Source of the DNA: Candidatus Venteria ishoeyi
GTDB lineage: Bacteria; Pseudomonadota; Gammaproteobacteria; Beggiatoales; Beggiatoaceae
Direction of reading: 5' to 3'
Assembly (NCBI RefSeq): GCF_030378065.1
Contig: NZ_JAUCGJ010000028.1
Location: 1-60,024, forward strand
DNA length: 60,024 nt
Shown here: positions 1 through 9,684 of the stretch, one piece after another
How the letters are laid out: every line of letters begins with the position of its first letter
Position numbering within the stretch: the stretch's first letter is position 1
Program-made: the position numbers and the translations under genes
Notes under the pieces: model-generated
Told to the model about the DNA's origin: nothing
Database searches by the model: none
Seen by the model: only the letters and a program-made list of their open reading frames with translations

Positions 1-14
1 AAGATGAGTAATCA

Positions 15-800
15 ATGGATAAAACAGCTGCCATTCATGTAGAGCAGGTTTCTTTTACTTACAATGGCCCGCAGATCCTTGAAAATGTAAATTTTGTTGC
101 ACAAAATAAGGCATTTGTCGGACTGGTTGGACCTAATGGTGGTGGTAAAAGCACTTTACTGAAATTAATTCTGGGTTTATTAAAACCAGACAAGGGACAC
201 ATCAAAATTCATGGCCTGCCACCTGAGAAGGGGTGTTTGCAAATTGGTTACGTACCACAATTTGCATTGTTTCCCAGAGATTACCCTGTTTCCGTAGAAG
301 AAGTGGTATTAATGGGACGCCTGGGTCAAACCCGTTTTTGGGGGGGGTATCGTGAGCAGGATAAACAGATTGCGATGCAAGTGATGCAGGAAGCACAAAT
401 TGAAAATCTGAAACAGCGCCCAATTAACAGCTTATCTGGCGGACAATTGCAGCGGGTATTAATTGCGCGGGCGCTGGCTTGTGAGCCAAAAACACTCATA
501 CTGGATGAACCCACCGCCAATATTGATATGCGCACTGAAGAAGATATTTTTGAACTGCTGAAAACCCTGAATCAGCGCTTGACCTTATTGGTGGTCTCAC
601 ATGATATTGGTTTTATTTCCGGTTATGTTGATCAGATTGCCTGTTTGAATCAAACTTTGTTGTGCCATCATACCGATGCACTGGAAGGGGGATTGGATGC
701 ACAATCCATAGAAAACTTATATGGTGGTGCAGTACGCGCAATTCATCATCAACACCCAGGGATGCCGCATCATTGCCCTACACCGACTAACTCCCACTGA
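15..800 (+). CDS. Metal ABC transporter ATP-binding protein (ZnuC/MntB type)
   Basis: ATPase subunit of a cluster-9 (zinc/manganese) ABC importer; it binds and hydrolyses ATP on the cytoplasmic face to drive the permease encoded next. The 261-residue protein has Walker A GPNGGGKST near residue 39, signature LSGGQLQRV near 141, Walker B LILDEPTANID and the H-loop VVSHD. The His-rich C-terminal tail (HHQHPGMPHHC) is common in zinc transport ATPases and hints at zinc, but does not settle Zn versus Mn. The permease starts 9 bases downstream, so the two are one operon. The substrate-binding protein is not in the window and may lie just upstream. ATPase family is certain; the metal is inferred. Confidence 0.9.
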   Translation: MDKTAAIHVEQVSFTYNGPQILENVNFVAQNKAFVGLVGPNGGGKSTLLKLILGLLKPDKGHIKIHGLPPEKGCLQIGYVPQFALFPRDYPVSVEEVVLMGRLGQTRFWGGYREQDKQIAMQVMQEAQIENLKQRPINSLSGGQLQRVLIARALACEPKTLILDEPTANIDMRTEEDIFELLKTLNQRLTLLVVSHDIGFISGYVDQIACLNQTLLCHHTDALEGGLDAQSIENLYGGAVRAIHHQHPGMPHHCPTPTNSH

Positions 801-809
801 TACCTCATC

Positions 810-1637
810 ATGAATTTTTTTGAAGCCTTAGTGCAATTTTCATTTCTGCAACATGCCTTGCTGGGCGGCGTATTAGCCAGTATTGGTTGTGGTGTTATGG
901 GGACTTATGTCGTGGTTAAACGCATCAGTTTTCTGGCCGGTGGTATAGCGCACGCCGTACTGGGCGGTATGGGGCTGGCCTATTATTTTCAGGGGCAGCC
1001 AATCATCGGTGCATTGATCGCCGCTATTCTTTCCGCCCTGCTCATTGGCTGGATTAAACTGCGTTGGCAGGAAAATGAAGATACCCTGATCAGTGCTATC
1101 TGGGCGATTGGCATGGCAGTGGGGATTTTATTTATTTCCCAAACCCCCGGTTATAACACCGATCTCATGAGTTATTTGTTTGGCAATATTTTATTGGTTA
1201 CGCAGCAAGATCTGTATCTCATGCTGGTTCTGGATATACTGATTCTGGCAACTGTATTGCTGTTTTATAAACAGTTTCTTGCGGTTACCTTTGATGAAGA
1301 ATTTGCCCGTTTGCGCGGCATCAAGGTTGAAGTATTTTATTTGCTGCTATTGTGTCTGGTGGCATTAACAGTGGTCTTATTAATCCAATTGGTCGGTTTG
1401 ATACTGGTCATTGCTTTGTTATCTTTGCCTGCGGCAATTGCCCGTCAACATTTTAATTCTCTACCCCGCATTATGGGGTTTGCGGTTTTGCTCGGCATAA
1501 TATTTACCGGTGGCGGCCTGATGCTGGCTTACAGCCCGGATTTACCCGCAGGTGCCACCATTATTTTGTTTGCTGGCAGCGGCTACTTGTTGTCGAGTTT
1601 AATTAAATATGCCAAGTTGTATCACATCAGTGAATAA
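810..1637 (+). CDS. Metal ABC transporter permease (ZnuB/ABC-3 family)
   Basis: Integral membrane permease of the same importer as the ATPase just upstream. The 275 residues are almost entirely hydrophobic helices (about 8), with the family hallmarks GGIAHAVLGGMGLAYY near the N terminus and the motif around LPAAIARQH near residue 205. Length is normal for ABC-3 permeases (260-290). The stop overlaps the start of the next gene, so the transporter and the DUF2145 protein are probably translationally coupled. Zinc is the likelier substrate because the partner ATPase has a His-rich tail; that is inference. Confidence 0.9.
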   Translation: MNFFEALVQFSFLQHALLGGVLASIGCGVMGTYVVVKRISFLAGGIAHAVLGGMGLAYYFQGQPIIGALIAAILSALLIGWIKLRWQENEDTLISAIWAIGMAVGILFISQTPGYNTDLMSYLFGNILLVTQQDLYLMLVLDILILATVLLFYKQFLAVTFDEEFARLRGIKVEVFYLLLLCLVALTVVLLIQLVGLILVIALLSLPAAIARQHFNSLPRIMGFAVLLGIIFTGGGLMLAYSPDLPAGATIILFAGSGYLLSSLIKYAKLYHISE

Positions 1638-2412
1638 TAAACTTATCTGTTTTTTTTGCTGCCTCTGGCTGCCCGCCACACTATTTGCCAGTAATAACCC
1701 GGCAAACAATGAGCCGCATTTCACTGTTGCGCAAATTAGTGCTTTTGCTAAAAAAGTCGAAAAGAAACTGGGGCAAAAAGGCGCGCGGGTTTTTATTTTG
1801 TCGCGCGTAGGACGCCCCCGTGAGCAATTACCAGCGGGTATTCAATATACCCATACCGCACTTGCAGTGTACTCAAAGATTACGACAGAAGCCAGTGATA
1901 CAATTCCAGGTTATGCGATTTATAATCTGTATCAAAAAAACCAACAAACTGATCGCAGTGAAATCGTGATTAATTTTCCGGTAGATTTTTTTGCTGACAG
2001 CTATTTGCTGGAAACCGGCATCATCATTCCCGTTCCCAAATTGCAACAGCGTTTACTGCAAGATATTCAGGCAGGTATGCATCAGAAACTGCACAATCCC
2101 CGCTATTCGATTATTGCCAATCCCTTTAACCAGCAATTTCAAAACTGTACTGAATATGTACTGGATTTATTAAATGCCGCAATTTATAAGACCGCTGATA
2201 AAGTGCAGTTAAAAGCCAATGCCAAAGCCTATTTTCAAGCACAGGCTGTTGAGGTGAACCCCTTAAAACTGATGTTTGGTGCGATGCTGGCACCTGAGGT
2301 GGCCTTGTCGGATCATCCAGATACGCCTGAAACAGCCACTTTCACCCGTATTGCCCGTTATCTGGAGAAGTATCAAATGGTACAGGAAGTGTTTGTTATC
2401 AAAGCGGATTAA
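1609..2412 (+). CDS. DUF2145 family secreted protein
   Basis: A 267-residue protein that I match to DUF2145, proteobacterial proteins of unknown function. The N terminus has a hydrophobic signal-like stretch ([16 protein letters not shown]), so export is likely. The core holds [16 protein letters not shown] near residue 180; this Cys, with a His in the YTHTALAVY segment, resembles a papain-like amidase arrangement, which is my inference. The ATG start overlaps the permease by 29 bases; a GTG at 1630 would give a shorter, more typical signal peptide, and neither has a clear ribosome site. Its stop codon overlaps the stop of the opposing kinase gene. Confidence 0.75.
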   Translation: MPSCITSVNNKLICFFCCLWLPATLFASNNPANNEPHFTVAQISAFAKKVEKKLGQKGARVFILSRVGRPREQLPAGIQYTHTALAVYSKITTEASDTIPGYAIYNLYQKNQQTDRSEIVINFPVDFFADSYLLETGIIIPVPKLQQRLLQDIQAGMHQKLHNPRYSIIANPFNQQFQNCTEYVLDLLNAAIYKTADKVQLKANAKAYFQAQAVEVNPLKLMFGAMLAPEVALSDHPDTPETATFTRIARYLEKYQMVQEVFVIKAD

Positions 2413-4496
2413 TGCGGGCTGGCATCATAAGATGTCACCTGATTTTGCACCACTTTACGAATCATTGCGGGTAAAGTCACCTTAAAATTGGAACCTTGTT
2501 CGGGGACACTGGTGACTTCAATCTCCCCTCCCATCATCTGAATAAAACTGTGTGTAATCGCCAGCCCCAGACCCGTGCCACCATATTTGCGGGTAGTAGA
2601 AGCTTCTGCCTGAGTAAAAGGTGTGAATATTTTTTCTAATTGCTCAACTTTTATACCAATGCCATTGTCACTGACCGTAAAATGCAACTGGTTTTGGCGC
2701 TCAAACCGTTGTCTTCGTACAATAAGCTGGATGCGGCCTTGCTGGGTGAATTTACAGGCATTGCTGAGTAAATTCAGCAGGATTTGTCGTAACCGTGTGA
2801 GATCGGAGTACATTTGCCCTAAATTATTATCCGTCGGTATATCCAGTAGCAATTCATTATGATTTTTTTCAGCCATTGGCAGCATGGTGCTATAAACATC
2901 CTGTAACATTTCTTCTACAGAAAAATCTTCCAGAAATAATTCCATACGATTGGCTTCAATTTTTGAAATGTCCAATACATGATTAATGAGTCCCAGCAAA
3001 TGCCGTCCTGACTGACTGATTTTCATGGCATCTTGTTGTAAATCCTGATTTCCCACTTCTTCTGCCAGCATTTCACTGTAACCAATAATCGCATTAAGCG
3101 GGGTGCGTAACTCATGACTCATATTGGCTATAAAATGGCTTTTTGCCTGATTGGCTTCTTCAGCCGTTTTTTTCGCCTTTTCCAGCACCTGAGTCTGTGC
3201 ATTGAGGTGATTTAGTAAATGGTGATTTTCATGGAAAGTATGCGCGACTTTGACAAACCACAACATCCACTCATCAGGCACATCAGGAATTTTAGTATTG
3301 GGCGAGTGACTTTGATCCTCAATATGCTGCACCAGTAAACCTGCCGGAGTAATAAATTCGCGGCGAATCAACCCGGCGCTGATCATGATTAAAATAATTA
3401 AAGCAGGCAATAAAAACAAAAAAGCCCAGTCACTCTGGCGCAGGGATTTGACCAGCAATTGATGTTTAGGTACTAATAAAATTAAATGCCAGGGTACATG
3501 TTGTAACGACTGTGATAAATACAGATAATCGCCTTGGGATAAAAATGTTTGCGTAGGCTGTAATAATATATCCGTGACGGGTTGCCTCAGCACGGCAGGC
3601 AAACCTGTCTTCAAGGTTTTAATTGTTTGCGTGCTGCTGCCTGCCATTGTGGAATGCCCCAATAACTGATCGTGCTGATTGACAATCAGAAAACTGTTAT
3701 TACTGGCAGTTTGCACAAAATCTTTGAGCATATTCAAAGAGGTGTCTAATGCCACCACCCCAAGAAATTCCCCGCCTTCATCTTGTGGCGCGTAAATTGG
3801 CGCGGAATAGGTTGCCATTAAGCCTTTTCCGGCCTCATCCATATAAGCCTGACTCCATAAGGCCTGCGCTTGTGGATTATTTTCTGGTAATACTGCCGTG
3901 TAAAAATCACGTTGATAATAATGGCTATCAAATTTGAAAAACTGACTGGGAATCCAGGGATATAGATTGATGAAATAGCGCTTTGACATATAATAGGCCC
4001 AAGTCATATTGCTGAGGCTGTTTTGCGCGACCTGGAATAGGGTATTCAGGTTCAAAGCCATATTAATTTCCTGATAGAAATCTGCGCTGCGCTCAGTTAA
4101 TGAACCACTGCCGGTTAAATTCCCCACCTTATCCTGTGAGTAAGGGGGGCAGACCTGATCTAATGCATAAGCAGGCATTTCTCCTGATTTTATTTCTCCA
4201 GGCTGTATGCGTAATTGTGAAAATAAGCCCTCTTCCAGCCCATCATTTAGAAAATGGGAGCGCGGATGGGTTTCCAAAAAATAATTGGCACTAATGCGTA
4301 TACCTTCCAGCATTTCAACGCTGGTTTTCATTTTATGGTTTAATTGCCCCAGACGATCCATAAATAAACTGTGTAATGCGGTTTTTTCATGCAAATAGTG
4401 GGCACTGAATTGGAAATAAAATAATGTCAGCGAAATCATCGCAAACAATATAAAACTTACCGTCATGATCTGGTTGTAGCGTTTGAAAAAGTTCAT
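2409..4496 (-). CDS. Membrane sensor histidine kinase with periplasmic sensor domain
   Basis: A 695-residue histidine kinase. There is one transmembrane helix near residues 11-30, a long periplasmic region to about 355 that looks like a double-Cache/PDC sensor, a second helix near 360-382 and a linker with a short coiled coil. HisKA follows, with HELRTP placing the phosphorylated histidine at 461. The HATPase has N-box [10 protein letters not shown]1 DNGIGI and G2 GTGLGLAI. The C terminus ends just after the ATPase, so there is no receiver domain. No response regulator gene is adjacent; the partner must be elsewhere. The signal is unknown; Cache domains commonly bind small organic ligands. 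It is divergent from priA and convergent with the DUF2145 gene. Confidence 0.9.
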   Translation of the reverse strand: MNFFKRYNQIMTVSFILFAMISLTLFYFQFSAHYLHEKTALHSLFMDRLGQLNHKMKTSVEMLEGIRISANYFLETHPRSHFLNDGLEEGLFSQLRIQPGEIKSGEMPAYALDQVCPPYSQDKVGNLTGSGSLTERSADFYQEINMALNLNTLFQVAQNSLSNMTWAYYMSKRYFINLYPWIPSQFFKFDSHYYQRDFYTAVLPENNPQAQALWSQAYMDEAGKGLMATYSAPIYAPQDEGGEFLGVVALDTSLNMLKDFVQTASNNSFLIVNQHDQLLGHSTMAGSSTQTIKTLKTGLPAVLRQPVTDILLQPTQTFLSQGDYLYLSQSLQHVPWHLILLVPKHQLLVKSLRQSDWAFLFLLPALIILIMISAGLIRREFITPAGLLVQHIEDQSHSPNTKIPDVPDEWMLWFVKVAHTFHENHHLLNHLNAQTQVLEKAKKTAEEANQAKSHFIANMSHELRTPLNAIIGYSEMLAEEVGNQDLQQDAMKISQSGRHLLGLINHVLDISKIEANRMELFLEDFSVEEMLQDVYSTMLPMAEKNHNELLLDIPTDNNLGQMYSDLTRLRQILLNLLSNACKFTQQGRIQLIVRRQRFERQNQLHFTVSDNGIGIKVEQLEKIFTPFTQAEASTTRKYGGTGLGLAITHSFIQMMGGEIEVTSVPEQGSNFKVTLPAMIRKVVQNQVTSYDASPH

Positions 4497-4600
4497 TTTA
4501 GATGGTGGTATAACTATTTATTATCTGATGTTATGCAGTCACTATTTTTTACAATACGTAACACCAGTTATTTATTTTCAGAGAGCTATAACATAACCTG

Positions 4601-6847
4601 ATGCCCGTGATTTGTACAGATACAATTCTACAGCTTGCAATTCCCTGCCCCTTGCCAGGGTTATTTGACTATCTGCCGCCACCACAAGCGGCAAGCGATA
4701 ACTGGCAGGCCGGGATGCGTTTGCGTGTGCCTTTTGGCTCTAGCACACGTACCGGGGTACTCATTAAGGTGGCTACGCATACTCAGGTGGCACTGGATAA
4801 ATTACGCGCCGCAGAAGTTGTGCTAGATGATAAGCCGGTTATTCCCACTGATATCTTAAAATTGGCGCAATGGGCAGCAAATTATTATCACCATCCGCTA
4901 GGACAGGTGCTGGAAACCCTGCTACCGTCTTTGCTTAATCGCGGTGAAGTTGCGGCTTTGCCAGACTTACCCGGATGGTGTGCGACAGAAAAAGGGCGGG
5001 AAAGCCAGATTGACAGCTTGCCCAAAAGAGCCTTGCGCCAACGCGCTTTATTGCAATGCCTGCAACAATACCCGGAAGGTTTAAGCAACGCCATGATCCA
5101 ACTGGCTGCGCCGACACCACCAGCCACGCTAAAGCGATTGGAACAACAAGGCTTGATTCAGGCCAAGCGTTTTGCCAAGCCTTTGCATAGCCTGCTTAAC
5201 ACCCACAACGATACGACTCAATCCAAAACTGTGGCACTGGCATTAAATGCTGCACAACAAGCCGCAGTTGATGAGGTTTGCGGCGCACTGGGCCAGTTTC
5301 AGGCTTATTTGTTAGACGGCGTCACTGGCAGCGGTAAAACTGAAGTTTATTTACAAATCATTCAGCACGTCATTGCGCAGGGTCAGCAAGCACTGTTGCT
5401 GGTGCCGGAAATCAACCTCACGCCGCAAATGCTGTCACGTTTTACCCGCCGTTTTGATGTGCCGATTGCCATTTTGCACTCCCGGTTGACGGATAAGGAG
5501 CGTTTATCAGCCTGGTTAATGGCACGTGATGGTTTGGCCCCCATTGTGATTGGCACCCGCTCAGCAGCCTGGACGCCACTGTTGCGCCCTGCTGTATTTA
5601 TTATTGATGAAGAACACGATAACAGTTATAAGCAGCAAGGCGGCCTGCACTATTCAGCGCGCGATTTAACGGTCATGCGCGCCCATCAAACCGCTTGTCC
5701 GGTGTTACTTGGCACTGCAACACCCGCATTGGACACGCTCTATAACAGCCAGCAACAGCGTTATCAGCGTTTGCATTTACCTGAGCGCGCAGGCGGTGCA
5801 AAGCCCCCTGATTATAAGCTGATAGACTTGCGGGTACATAAAACCTATGACGGCCTGTCTCAGCCGCTGGTTAAAGCCATTCAGACCCGCCTGGATTTGG
5901 GCCAGCAAAGCCTGATTTATATCAACCGCCGCGGTTACGCACCAACGGTGATGTGTCATGATTGTGGCTGGGTTGCCGAATGTCGCCATTGCAGCGCGCA
6001 TTTAACTTACCATGCGCACAATAAACAACTGGCTTGCCATCATTGCGGCATGGTAATCGCGTTGCCCAGACATTGCCCCAGTTGTCAAAAAACTGCGCTA
6101 CGCTGCCTGGGACAAGGTACGCAGCGCCTTGAACAAAGCTTGCAAGGGTATTTTCCCAAAGCCCGGATTCTGCGTATAGACAGTGATACCACCCGTGGCA
6201 AACACAATATGGAGAACCTGCTGGAACAGGTACACAGTGGTAAGGTGGATATTCTGGTGGGTACACAGATGCTGGCAAAAGGCCATCACTTCCCTAATGT
6301 CACCTTAGTGGGTGTCATTAACATGGATGGCGGATTGTTTGGCGTGGATTTTCGTGCGGGTGAGCGGGTAGCTCAAGCATTGATTCAGGTCGCTGGACGC
6401 GCTGGACGCGCGGAACTACCCGGAGAAGTGCTGGTACAAAGTTATCATCCCGACCACCCCTTGCTGCAAGCTTTGTTAAAACAAGGTTACGGCGCTTTTG
6501 CTGACACCGCACTGGCAGAGCGCAGCGAAGCAGAGTTGCCGCCTTATACCTATTTGGCGCTACTACGCGCGCAGCACCGCGATGAAAATAACTTACAAGC
6601 TTTTTTAAGTCATGCCATGAATCAAGCCAGTGCTGTCACCACCTCAAATCCCGTGGAACTCTTCGGGCCACTACCTGCACCTTTAAGTCGCCGCGCGGAT
6701 TTACATCGCGCGCAATTACTCATCCAGACCAGGCAGCGCGCCGCTTTGCATCACTTGCTTCAGCAATGGCTGCCGCAGTTGACTGATAACCCGCATCGTA
6801 AAGGGATACAGTGGATGCTGGATGTCGATCCTCAGGATTTGTTTTAG
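4601..6847 (+). CDS. priA: Primosomal protein N' (replication restart helicase PriA)
   Basis: PriA, the 3'-to-5' SF2 helicase that recognises stalled forks and reloads the replisome. It has an N-terminal 3'-binding and winged-helix region (about 1-210), Walker A GVTGSGKTEVY near residue 240 and the DEEH box IIDEEHDNSYKQ. The two-zinc cluster has Cys pairs CHDCGW, CRHC, CHHCG and CPSC between about 455 and 500. The helicase C-lobe contains VAGRAGRAE. At 748 residues the length is normal (E. coli 732) and all zinc cysteines are present. It is monocistronic and ends 37 bases before the convergent globin gene. Confidence 0.97.
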   Translation: MPVICTDTILQLAIPCPLPGLFDYLPPPQAASDNWQAGMRLRVPFGSSTRTGVLIKVATHTQVALDKLRAAEVVLDDKPVIPTDILKLAQWAANYYHHPLGQVLETLLPSLLNRGEVAALPDLPGWCATEKGRESQIDSLPKRALRQRALLQCLQQYPEGLSNAMIQLAAPTPPATLKRLEQQGLIQAKRFAKPLHSLLNTHNDTTQSKTVALALNAAQQAAVDEVCGALGQFQAYLLDGVTGSGKTEVYLQIIQHVIAQGQQALLLVPEINLTPQMLSRFTRRFDVPIAILHSRLTDKERLSAWLMARDGLAPIVIGTRSAAWTPLLRPAVFIIDEEHDNSYKQQGGLHYSARDLTVMRAHQTACPVLLGTATPALDTLYNSQQQRYQRLHLPERAGGAKPPDYKLIDLRVHKTYDGLSQPLVKAIQTRLDLGQQSLIYINRRGYAPTVMCHDCGWVAECRHCSAHLTYHAHNKQLACHHCGMVIALPRHCPSCQKTALRCLGQGTQRLEQSLQGYFPKARILRIDSDTTRGKHNMENLLEQVHSGKVDILVGTQMLAKGHHFPNVTLVGVINMDGGLFGVDFRAGERVAQALIQVAGRAGRAELPGEVLVQSYHPDHPLLQALLKQGYGAFADTALAERSEAELPPYTYLALLRAQHRDENNLQAFLSHAMNQASAVTTSNPVELFGPLPAPLSRRADLHRAQLLIQTRQRAALHHLLQQWLPQLTDNPHRKGIQWMLDVDPQDLF

Positions 6848-6857
6848 ACAGTGCCCA

Positions 6858-6872
6858 AGCCCCACTGGGGTT
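6858..6872. terminator. Possible short hairpin between priA and globin gene
   Basis: An AGCCCC / GGGGTT stem with a 3-base loop lies in the 37-base gap between the convergent stops of priA and the globin gene. The stem is short and has one G-T pair and no U-tract directly after it, so this is a weak bidirectional terminator candidate. Confidence 0.3.
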
Positions 6873-6884
6873 AGCTGTATAAAA

Positions 6885-7781
6885 TTATGCGTTTTTTGGT
6901 TTTTTTACCACTACCGGCATTTGTCCGGAACATTTCAGTACGCACTCATTGACTGATTTTTTGACAATACTGCTGCGAAAATTGTCATCCACTTGCAGCC
7001 AGCGTTCCGCAATTTCAGGGCTGAGTCCTTCATCCAGTATCGCCTGACACAGAATATTCTGGCGTAAATCAGCAATTTCATCGGTGATGAACATGTGCAT
7101 ATGGATAAAAGCAGGGGTATCCCCCCGATATTGGTTTTCGCCACCAAAGGCGGCAACCATAAACTGGGTTTGTTTCATCACCAGTGATTCTTTGGATTTG
7201 CCAAAGAAAAACTGCCCCAGCCAGTCGTGGTCAAACATCACGTCATAAAAACGTTGATGCACCTGAGTGACCTTATCTTTGCCCCCAATTTTTTCCAGCA
7301 AATCCGTATTATCAGCCAGATTCCTAATATCACGGTGGACTTTACGCCGCTCTACCTGTGCGATGGCCTGTTTCATCAAGGCTGCCACATCAGCAAAAAC
7401 AGCTTGCCAGGCTTCGCGTAAAGCTGTATCCATCTCAATTTCAGGATTACTGTCCAGAGCGCTTAACAAGGCGGCTTGTGCGGTATCAAAATATTCCGGT
7501 TGTACACCGTAATCAATCAGATGGCGCTCACCCATACGTGCCAGAGAAGGCTGGATTTTTTCCAGGTGCTTAACATTTTTCAGGATGTTCAGCATATTGG
7601 AAAACTTACGATTTAATACCTCAACACCGCCGGGAAACACTCGTTCCAGCGATATATCACGCAAAAACAGTTCCCGGAAAAATAAACGTGAAAGTTCATT
7701 AATATCTTGGATATTTTCTATGCAGTCTTTCACTAAAAGACGTTGCTCGGTTTTCTGTTCAAGCATTTTCTTTAAATCCAA
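6885..7781 (-). CDS. Two-domain globin: FHb-like globin fused to truncated haemoglobin
   Basis: The 298 residues hold two globin units. Residues ~10-145 look like a flavohaemoglobin-type single-domain globin: the F-helix segment ARMGERHLIDYGVQPEYF gives a proximal His at 87 and a Phe-rich CD region lies near 50-60. Residues ~160-275 match a truncated haemoglobin: LLEKIGGKDKV, the FGGENQYRGDTP turn typical of the family, then IHMHMFIT with the likely proximal His at 227 (or 229). The tail carries two Cys and basic residues. Such proteins bind O2, NO or CO; NO detoxification, O2 sensing or redox signalling are all possible, and no reductase domain is fused. The start directly abuts the pentapeptide gene stop, so it is the last gene of the csrA operon. 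Confidence 0.8.
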   Translation of the reverse strand: MDLKKMLEQKTEQRLLVKDCIENIQDINELSRLFFRELFLRDISLERVFPGGVEVLNRKFSNMLNILKNVKHLEKIQPSLARMGERHLIDYGVQPEYFDTAQAALLSALDSNPEIEMDTALREAWQAVFADVAALMKQAIAQVERRKVHRDIRNLADNTDLLEKIGGKDKVTQVHQRFYDVMFDHDWLGQFFFGKSKESLVMKQTQFMVAAFGGENQYRGDTPAFIHMHMFITDEIADLRQNILCQAILDEGLSPEIAERWLQVDDNFRSSIVKKSVNECVLKCSGQMPVVVKKPKNA

Positions 7782-8423
7782 TTAATCGTCTTTAGCTCGA
7801 ATCACACCAGTGACTTCGGCATCCTTAAATGAAGCATCTTCAATTTCAGCACCCGTTAAAATCGCATTACTGAGTTGTGCTTTATCAAAATTGGCTTTAG
7901 TCAGCGTTGCGCCGGTTAAATCCGCAAATTGAAACTCTGCGCCTGTGGCATCGGCTTCTTCAAAATTGGCTTCTTTGAGTTTGGCTTCAGATAAGTCCGC
8001 ACCCTGCAAATTGGCTTTGGTAAAATTTGCACCGCGTAAATCCGCGCCACGCAATTTTGCCCCCGCTAAATTGGCACCTTCAAAATTAGCCTCGCGTAAA
8101 TCCACTTTTAAGAATTTGGCACCTTGTAACTTTGCGCCTTCAAAATTGGCTTCTTTGAGGTTGACCCGGATAAATTTTGCACCCTGCAAATCTGATTGGG
8201 ATAAATCAGCCTCATTAAAGTTCAGGCGATTTTTTTTCTTTTTAGCTTTGACCTTAACGCCTTTTAGATTACATTCTGAGCATTCCTTGTCTTCCAGCAG
8301 TGTTTCCAGGTTTTCCTGTATTTCTTCGGCATCTTCCTCTTCATCAGCCAGTACGATGCTGCTCCCGGCAAGGTTAAACCCCAATAAAAACAAGTATAAA
8401 GGCAAGTGTTTTTTATGATTCAT
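7782..8423 (-). CDS. Exported pentapeptide-repeat protein
   Basis: A 213-residue protein with an N-terminal signal peptide (LPLYLFLLGFNLAGSSIVLA), a short acidic stretch (DEEEDAEEIQENLE), a CSEC pair and a Lys-rich linker. About 28 consecutive A(D/N)(L/F)xx pentapeptides follow, from roughly residue 70 to 200. Such repeats fold as a right-handed quadrilateral beta-helix; the specific role of exported members is generally unknown. A good ribosome site (GAGGAG) precedes the ATG. It starts 11 bases after the Mth938-like gene and ends at the globin start, so it is cotranscribed with csrA. A gyrase-protecting role (Qnr-like) is unlikely because it is exported. Confidence 0.85.
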   Translation of the reverse strand: MNHKKHLPLYLFLLGFNLAGSSIVLADEEEDAEEIQENLETLLEDKECSECNLKGVKVKAKKKKNRLNFNEADLSQSDLQGAKFIRVNLKEANFEGAKLQGAKFLKVDLREANFEGANLAGAKLRGADLRGANFTKANLQGADLSEAKLKEANFEEADATGAEFQFADLTGATLTKANFDKAQLSNAILTGAEIEDASFKDAEVTGVIRAKDD

Positions 8424-8434
8424 GCTAAGACTCC

Positions 8435-8806
8435 TCAGACAATCAATAACGCAGCAAGTACATTACGTCCTTCTGCGGCTAACAGGCCATAAGTGCGACA
8501 TGCTGCTGCGGTATCCATGACTTCAACACCAATACGGGCATTGATCAAAGCTTGCAACAGATGTGATGGTGGGTAACGAAAACAACTACCAGAGCCAAAA
8601 ATAAGCAATTCAGCTTGCCAGTCCAGTAATGCGCTGAAATGTGATGGCGTTAACTGCTCAAATTGTTGCGGTGTCCAGAATTCCAGGCGTTGCGGACTGA
8701 CTAACAGGCTTTGCGTGTGGTGCTCGCCATTAACTTTCACATATTCCTGAGATTGATAAGCCTGGATTTGGTAATGAGCTTCATTATGATCCAGTTGCAG
8801 GTTCAT
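8435..8806 (-). CDS. Mth938-like (DUF498) domain protein
   Basis: A 123-residue protein of the Mth938/DUF498 family (related to human AAMDC and NDUFAF3), with the hallmark [15 protein letters not shown] near residue 65 and the conserved tail [28 protein letters not shown]. Its biochemical role is not established. I chose the ATG at 8806; a longer frame opens at 8917 but would lie entirely across csrA. With this start it overlaps csrA by 23 bases, indicating translational coupling. Second gene of a four-gene minus-strand operon. Confidence 0.85.
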   Translation of the reverse strand: MNLQLDHNEAHYQIQAYQSQEYVKVNGEHHTQSLLVSPQRLEFWTPQQFEQLTPSHFSALLDWQAELLIFGSGSCFRYPPSHLLQALINARIGVEVMDTAAACRTYGLLAAEGRNVLAALLIV

Positions 8807-8987
8807 TGTTTTCAGCCGTTGTTTTTTCTTGTTGAATGCGTTGATAAATTTCTTCTCGGTGTACAGCAATTTCTTTTGGTGCATTGACGCCGATGCGCAC
8901 CTGATTACCTTTAACACCCAATACGGTTACGGTCACATCATCGCCTATCATCAGCGATTCCCCAACACGCCTTGTTAATATCAACAT
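8784..8987 (-). CDS. csrA: Carbon storage regulator CsrA
   Basis: Global post-transcriptional regulator: a dimeric RNA-binding protein that binds GGA-containing hairpins and controls translation and stability of mRNAs for carbon flow, motility and biofilm. The 67-residue sequence [18 protein letters not shown]... is the canonical fold, with the RNA-binding residues of the first strand (LTRR) and the [10 protein letters not shown] segment present. A ribosome site (AGGAGG) lies just before the ATG. It opens an operon continuing into the Mth938-like, pentapeptide and globin genes, an unusual set of partners for csrA. Confidence 0.97.
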   Translation of the reverse strand: MLILTRRVGESLMIGDDVTVTVLGVKGNQVRIGVNAPKEIAVHREEIYQRIQQEKTTAENNEPATGS

Positions 8988-9329
8988 CCTTTTATCCTCC
9001 TTGTCGATGTTTTGCCTGCTGCGCTATAAGAAACAGAATAAGGAACATGTTTGACTTGTTTTTTATCCTTGTTCCTGAGCGTTTACTCTCCAATGCTCAT
9101 GATAATTGAGCAAGCGCCCCCCCAGATTTTACAACCTGTGCCAAGCCCTCAGGTTCACATCTATTATGACTTTATCGTATTATTATAAATCGCTGGCGTT
9201 ACGCAAACGCTTCACAATGAGTTTTCCAAAGCAAAGCGAGTTACATAACATCAGTATAGAACTTTATAATACCATCAAAATTATAATTAATGCTACGCAA
9301 CCCGGTTATTTTTGGTTTGAGGTGGAAGC

Positions 9330-9367
9330 AGTTTTTAGCCATGCAACGGCTAATCGGGCTTCCACCA
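9330..9367. repeat. Small hairpin element, copy a
   Basis: GGTGGAAGC ... GCTTCCACC form the outer arms, with an inner TTAGCC / GGCTAA stem around ATGCAAC. The inner part is closely similar to 18994-19018 (TTTTTAG(C/T)C-GCA-CGGCTAATCG), so this is a repeated structured element rather than chance. It could be a terminator-like or mobile hairpin. Confidence 0.55.
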
Positions 9368-9427
9368 ACAAAGCTAACCTGCTGCCAACCATACTGCTGC
9401 GCGTAGTGTGACAGCACGGTTGGCGGT

Positions 9428-9591
9428 TAAGGAGTAAGGATGAAATAAGTGCAGAAACTGGGCGCAGGATTTTTATTTATTTTCAAGGCATGAAAACAGG
9501 CGCATAGCAAGCTATGTAACTGTTTTCACAACGCAGAAAATGGAGAAAAAGACCAGCCAGGTTGCTGAAGTTATAAAATTCTCACTCCTAA
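9428..9591 (+). mobile_element. MITE-like element, copy 1 (family A, full length)
   Basis: A non-coding element of about 164 bases with imperfect terminal inverted repeats (5' TAAGGAGTAAGGAT, 3' complement TTAGGAGTGAGAATT). The internal hairpin has arms GAAAACAG / CTGTTTTC with a second stem CATAGC / GCTATG. Four further copies lie in this window (20318, 34081, 36358, 39225). Ends beginning with TA fit the TA target duplication of IS630/Tc1-type transposases, which is inference. No transposase gene is present here. Confidence 0.8.
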
Positions 9592-9684
9592 GTAGCTTGT
9601 GTATGTCCGGCGGTTCCCTGTAGGAGAATCACCGTCAAATAACAATATCATTATTTTTTCTCAACCGTTATTTACTGACCATTC

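Larger units (their letters stand above)
8988..9684. other. 697-base intergenic stretch upstream of csrA
   Basis: Between csrA and the SNF2 gene there is no convincing gene. The part next to csrA must hold its promoter. Around 9330-9367 there is a small hairpin element also seen near 18990, and 9428-9591 is a full copy of the ~164-base terminal-inverted-repeat element. A 101-codon plus-strand frame (9106-9411) runs into the hairpin element and looks like chance. Confidence 0.6.

Noticed and set aside
7945-8418. 157-codon plus-strand frame
   Set aside because: Mirror of the pentapeptide repeats; periodic codons keep the opposite strand open.
9106-9411. 101-codon plus-strand frame upstream of csrA
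   Set aside because: No ribosome site, no recognisable domain, and the 3' part runs through a repeated hairpin element.
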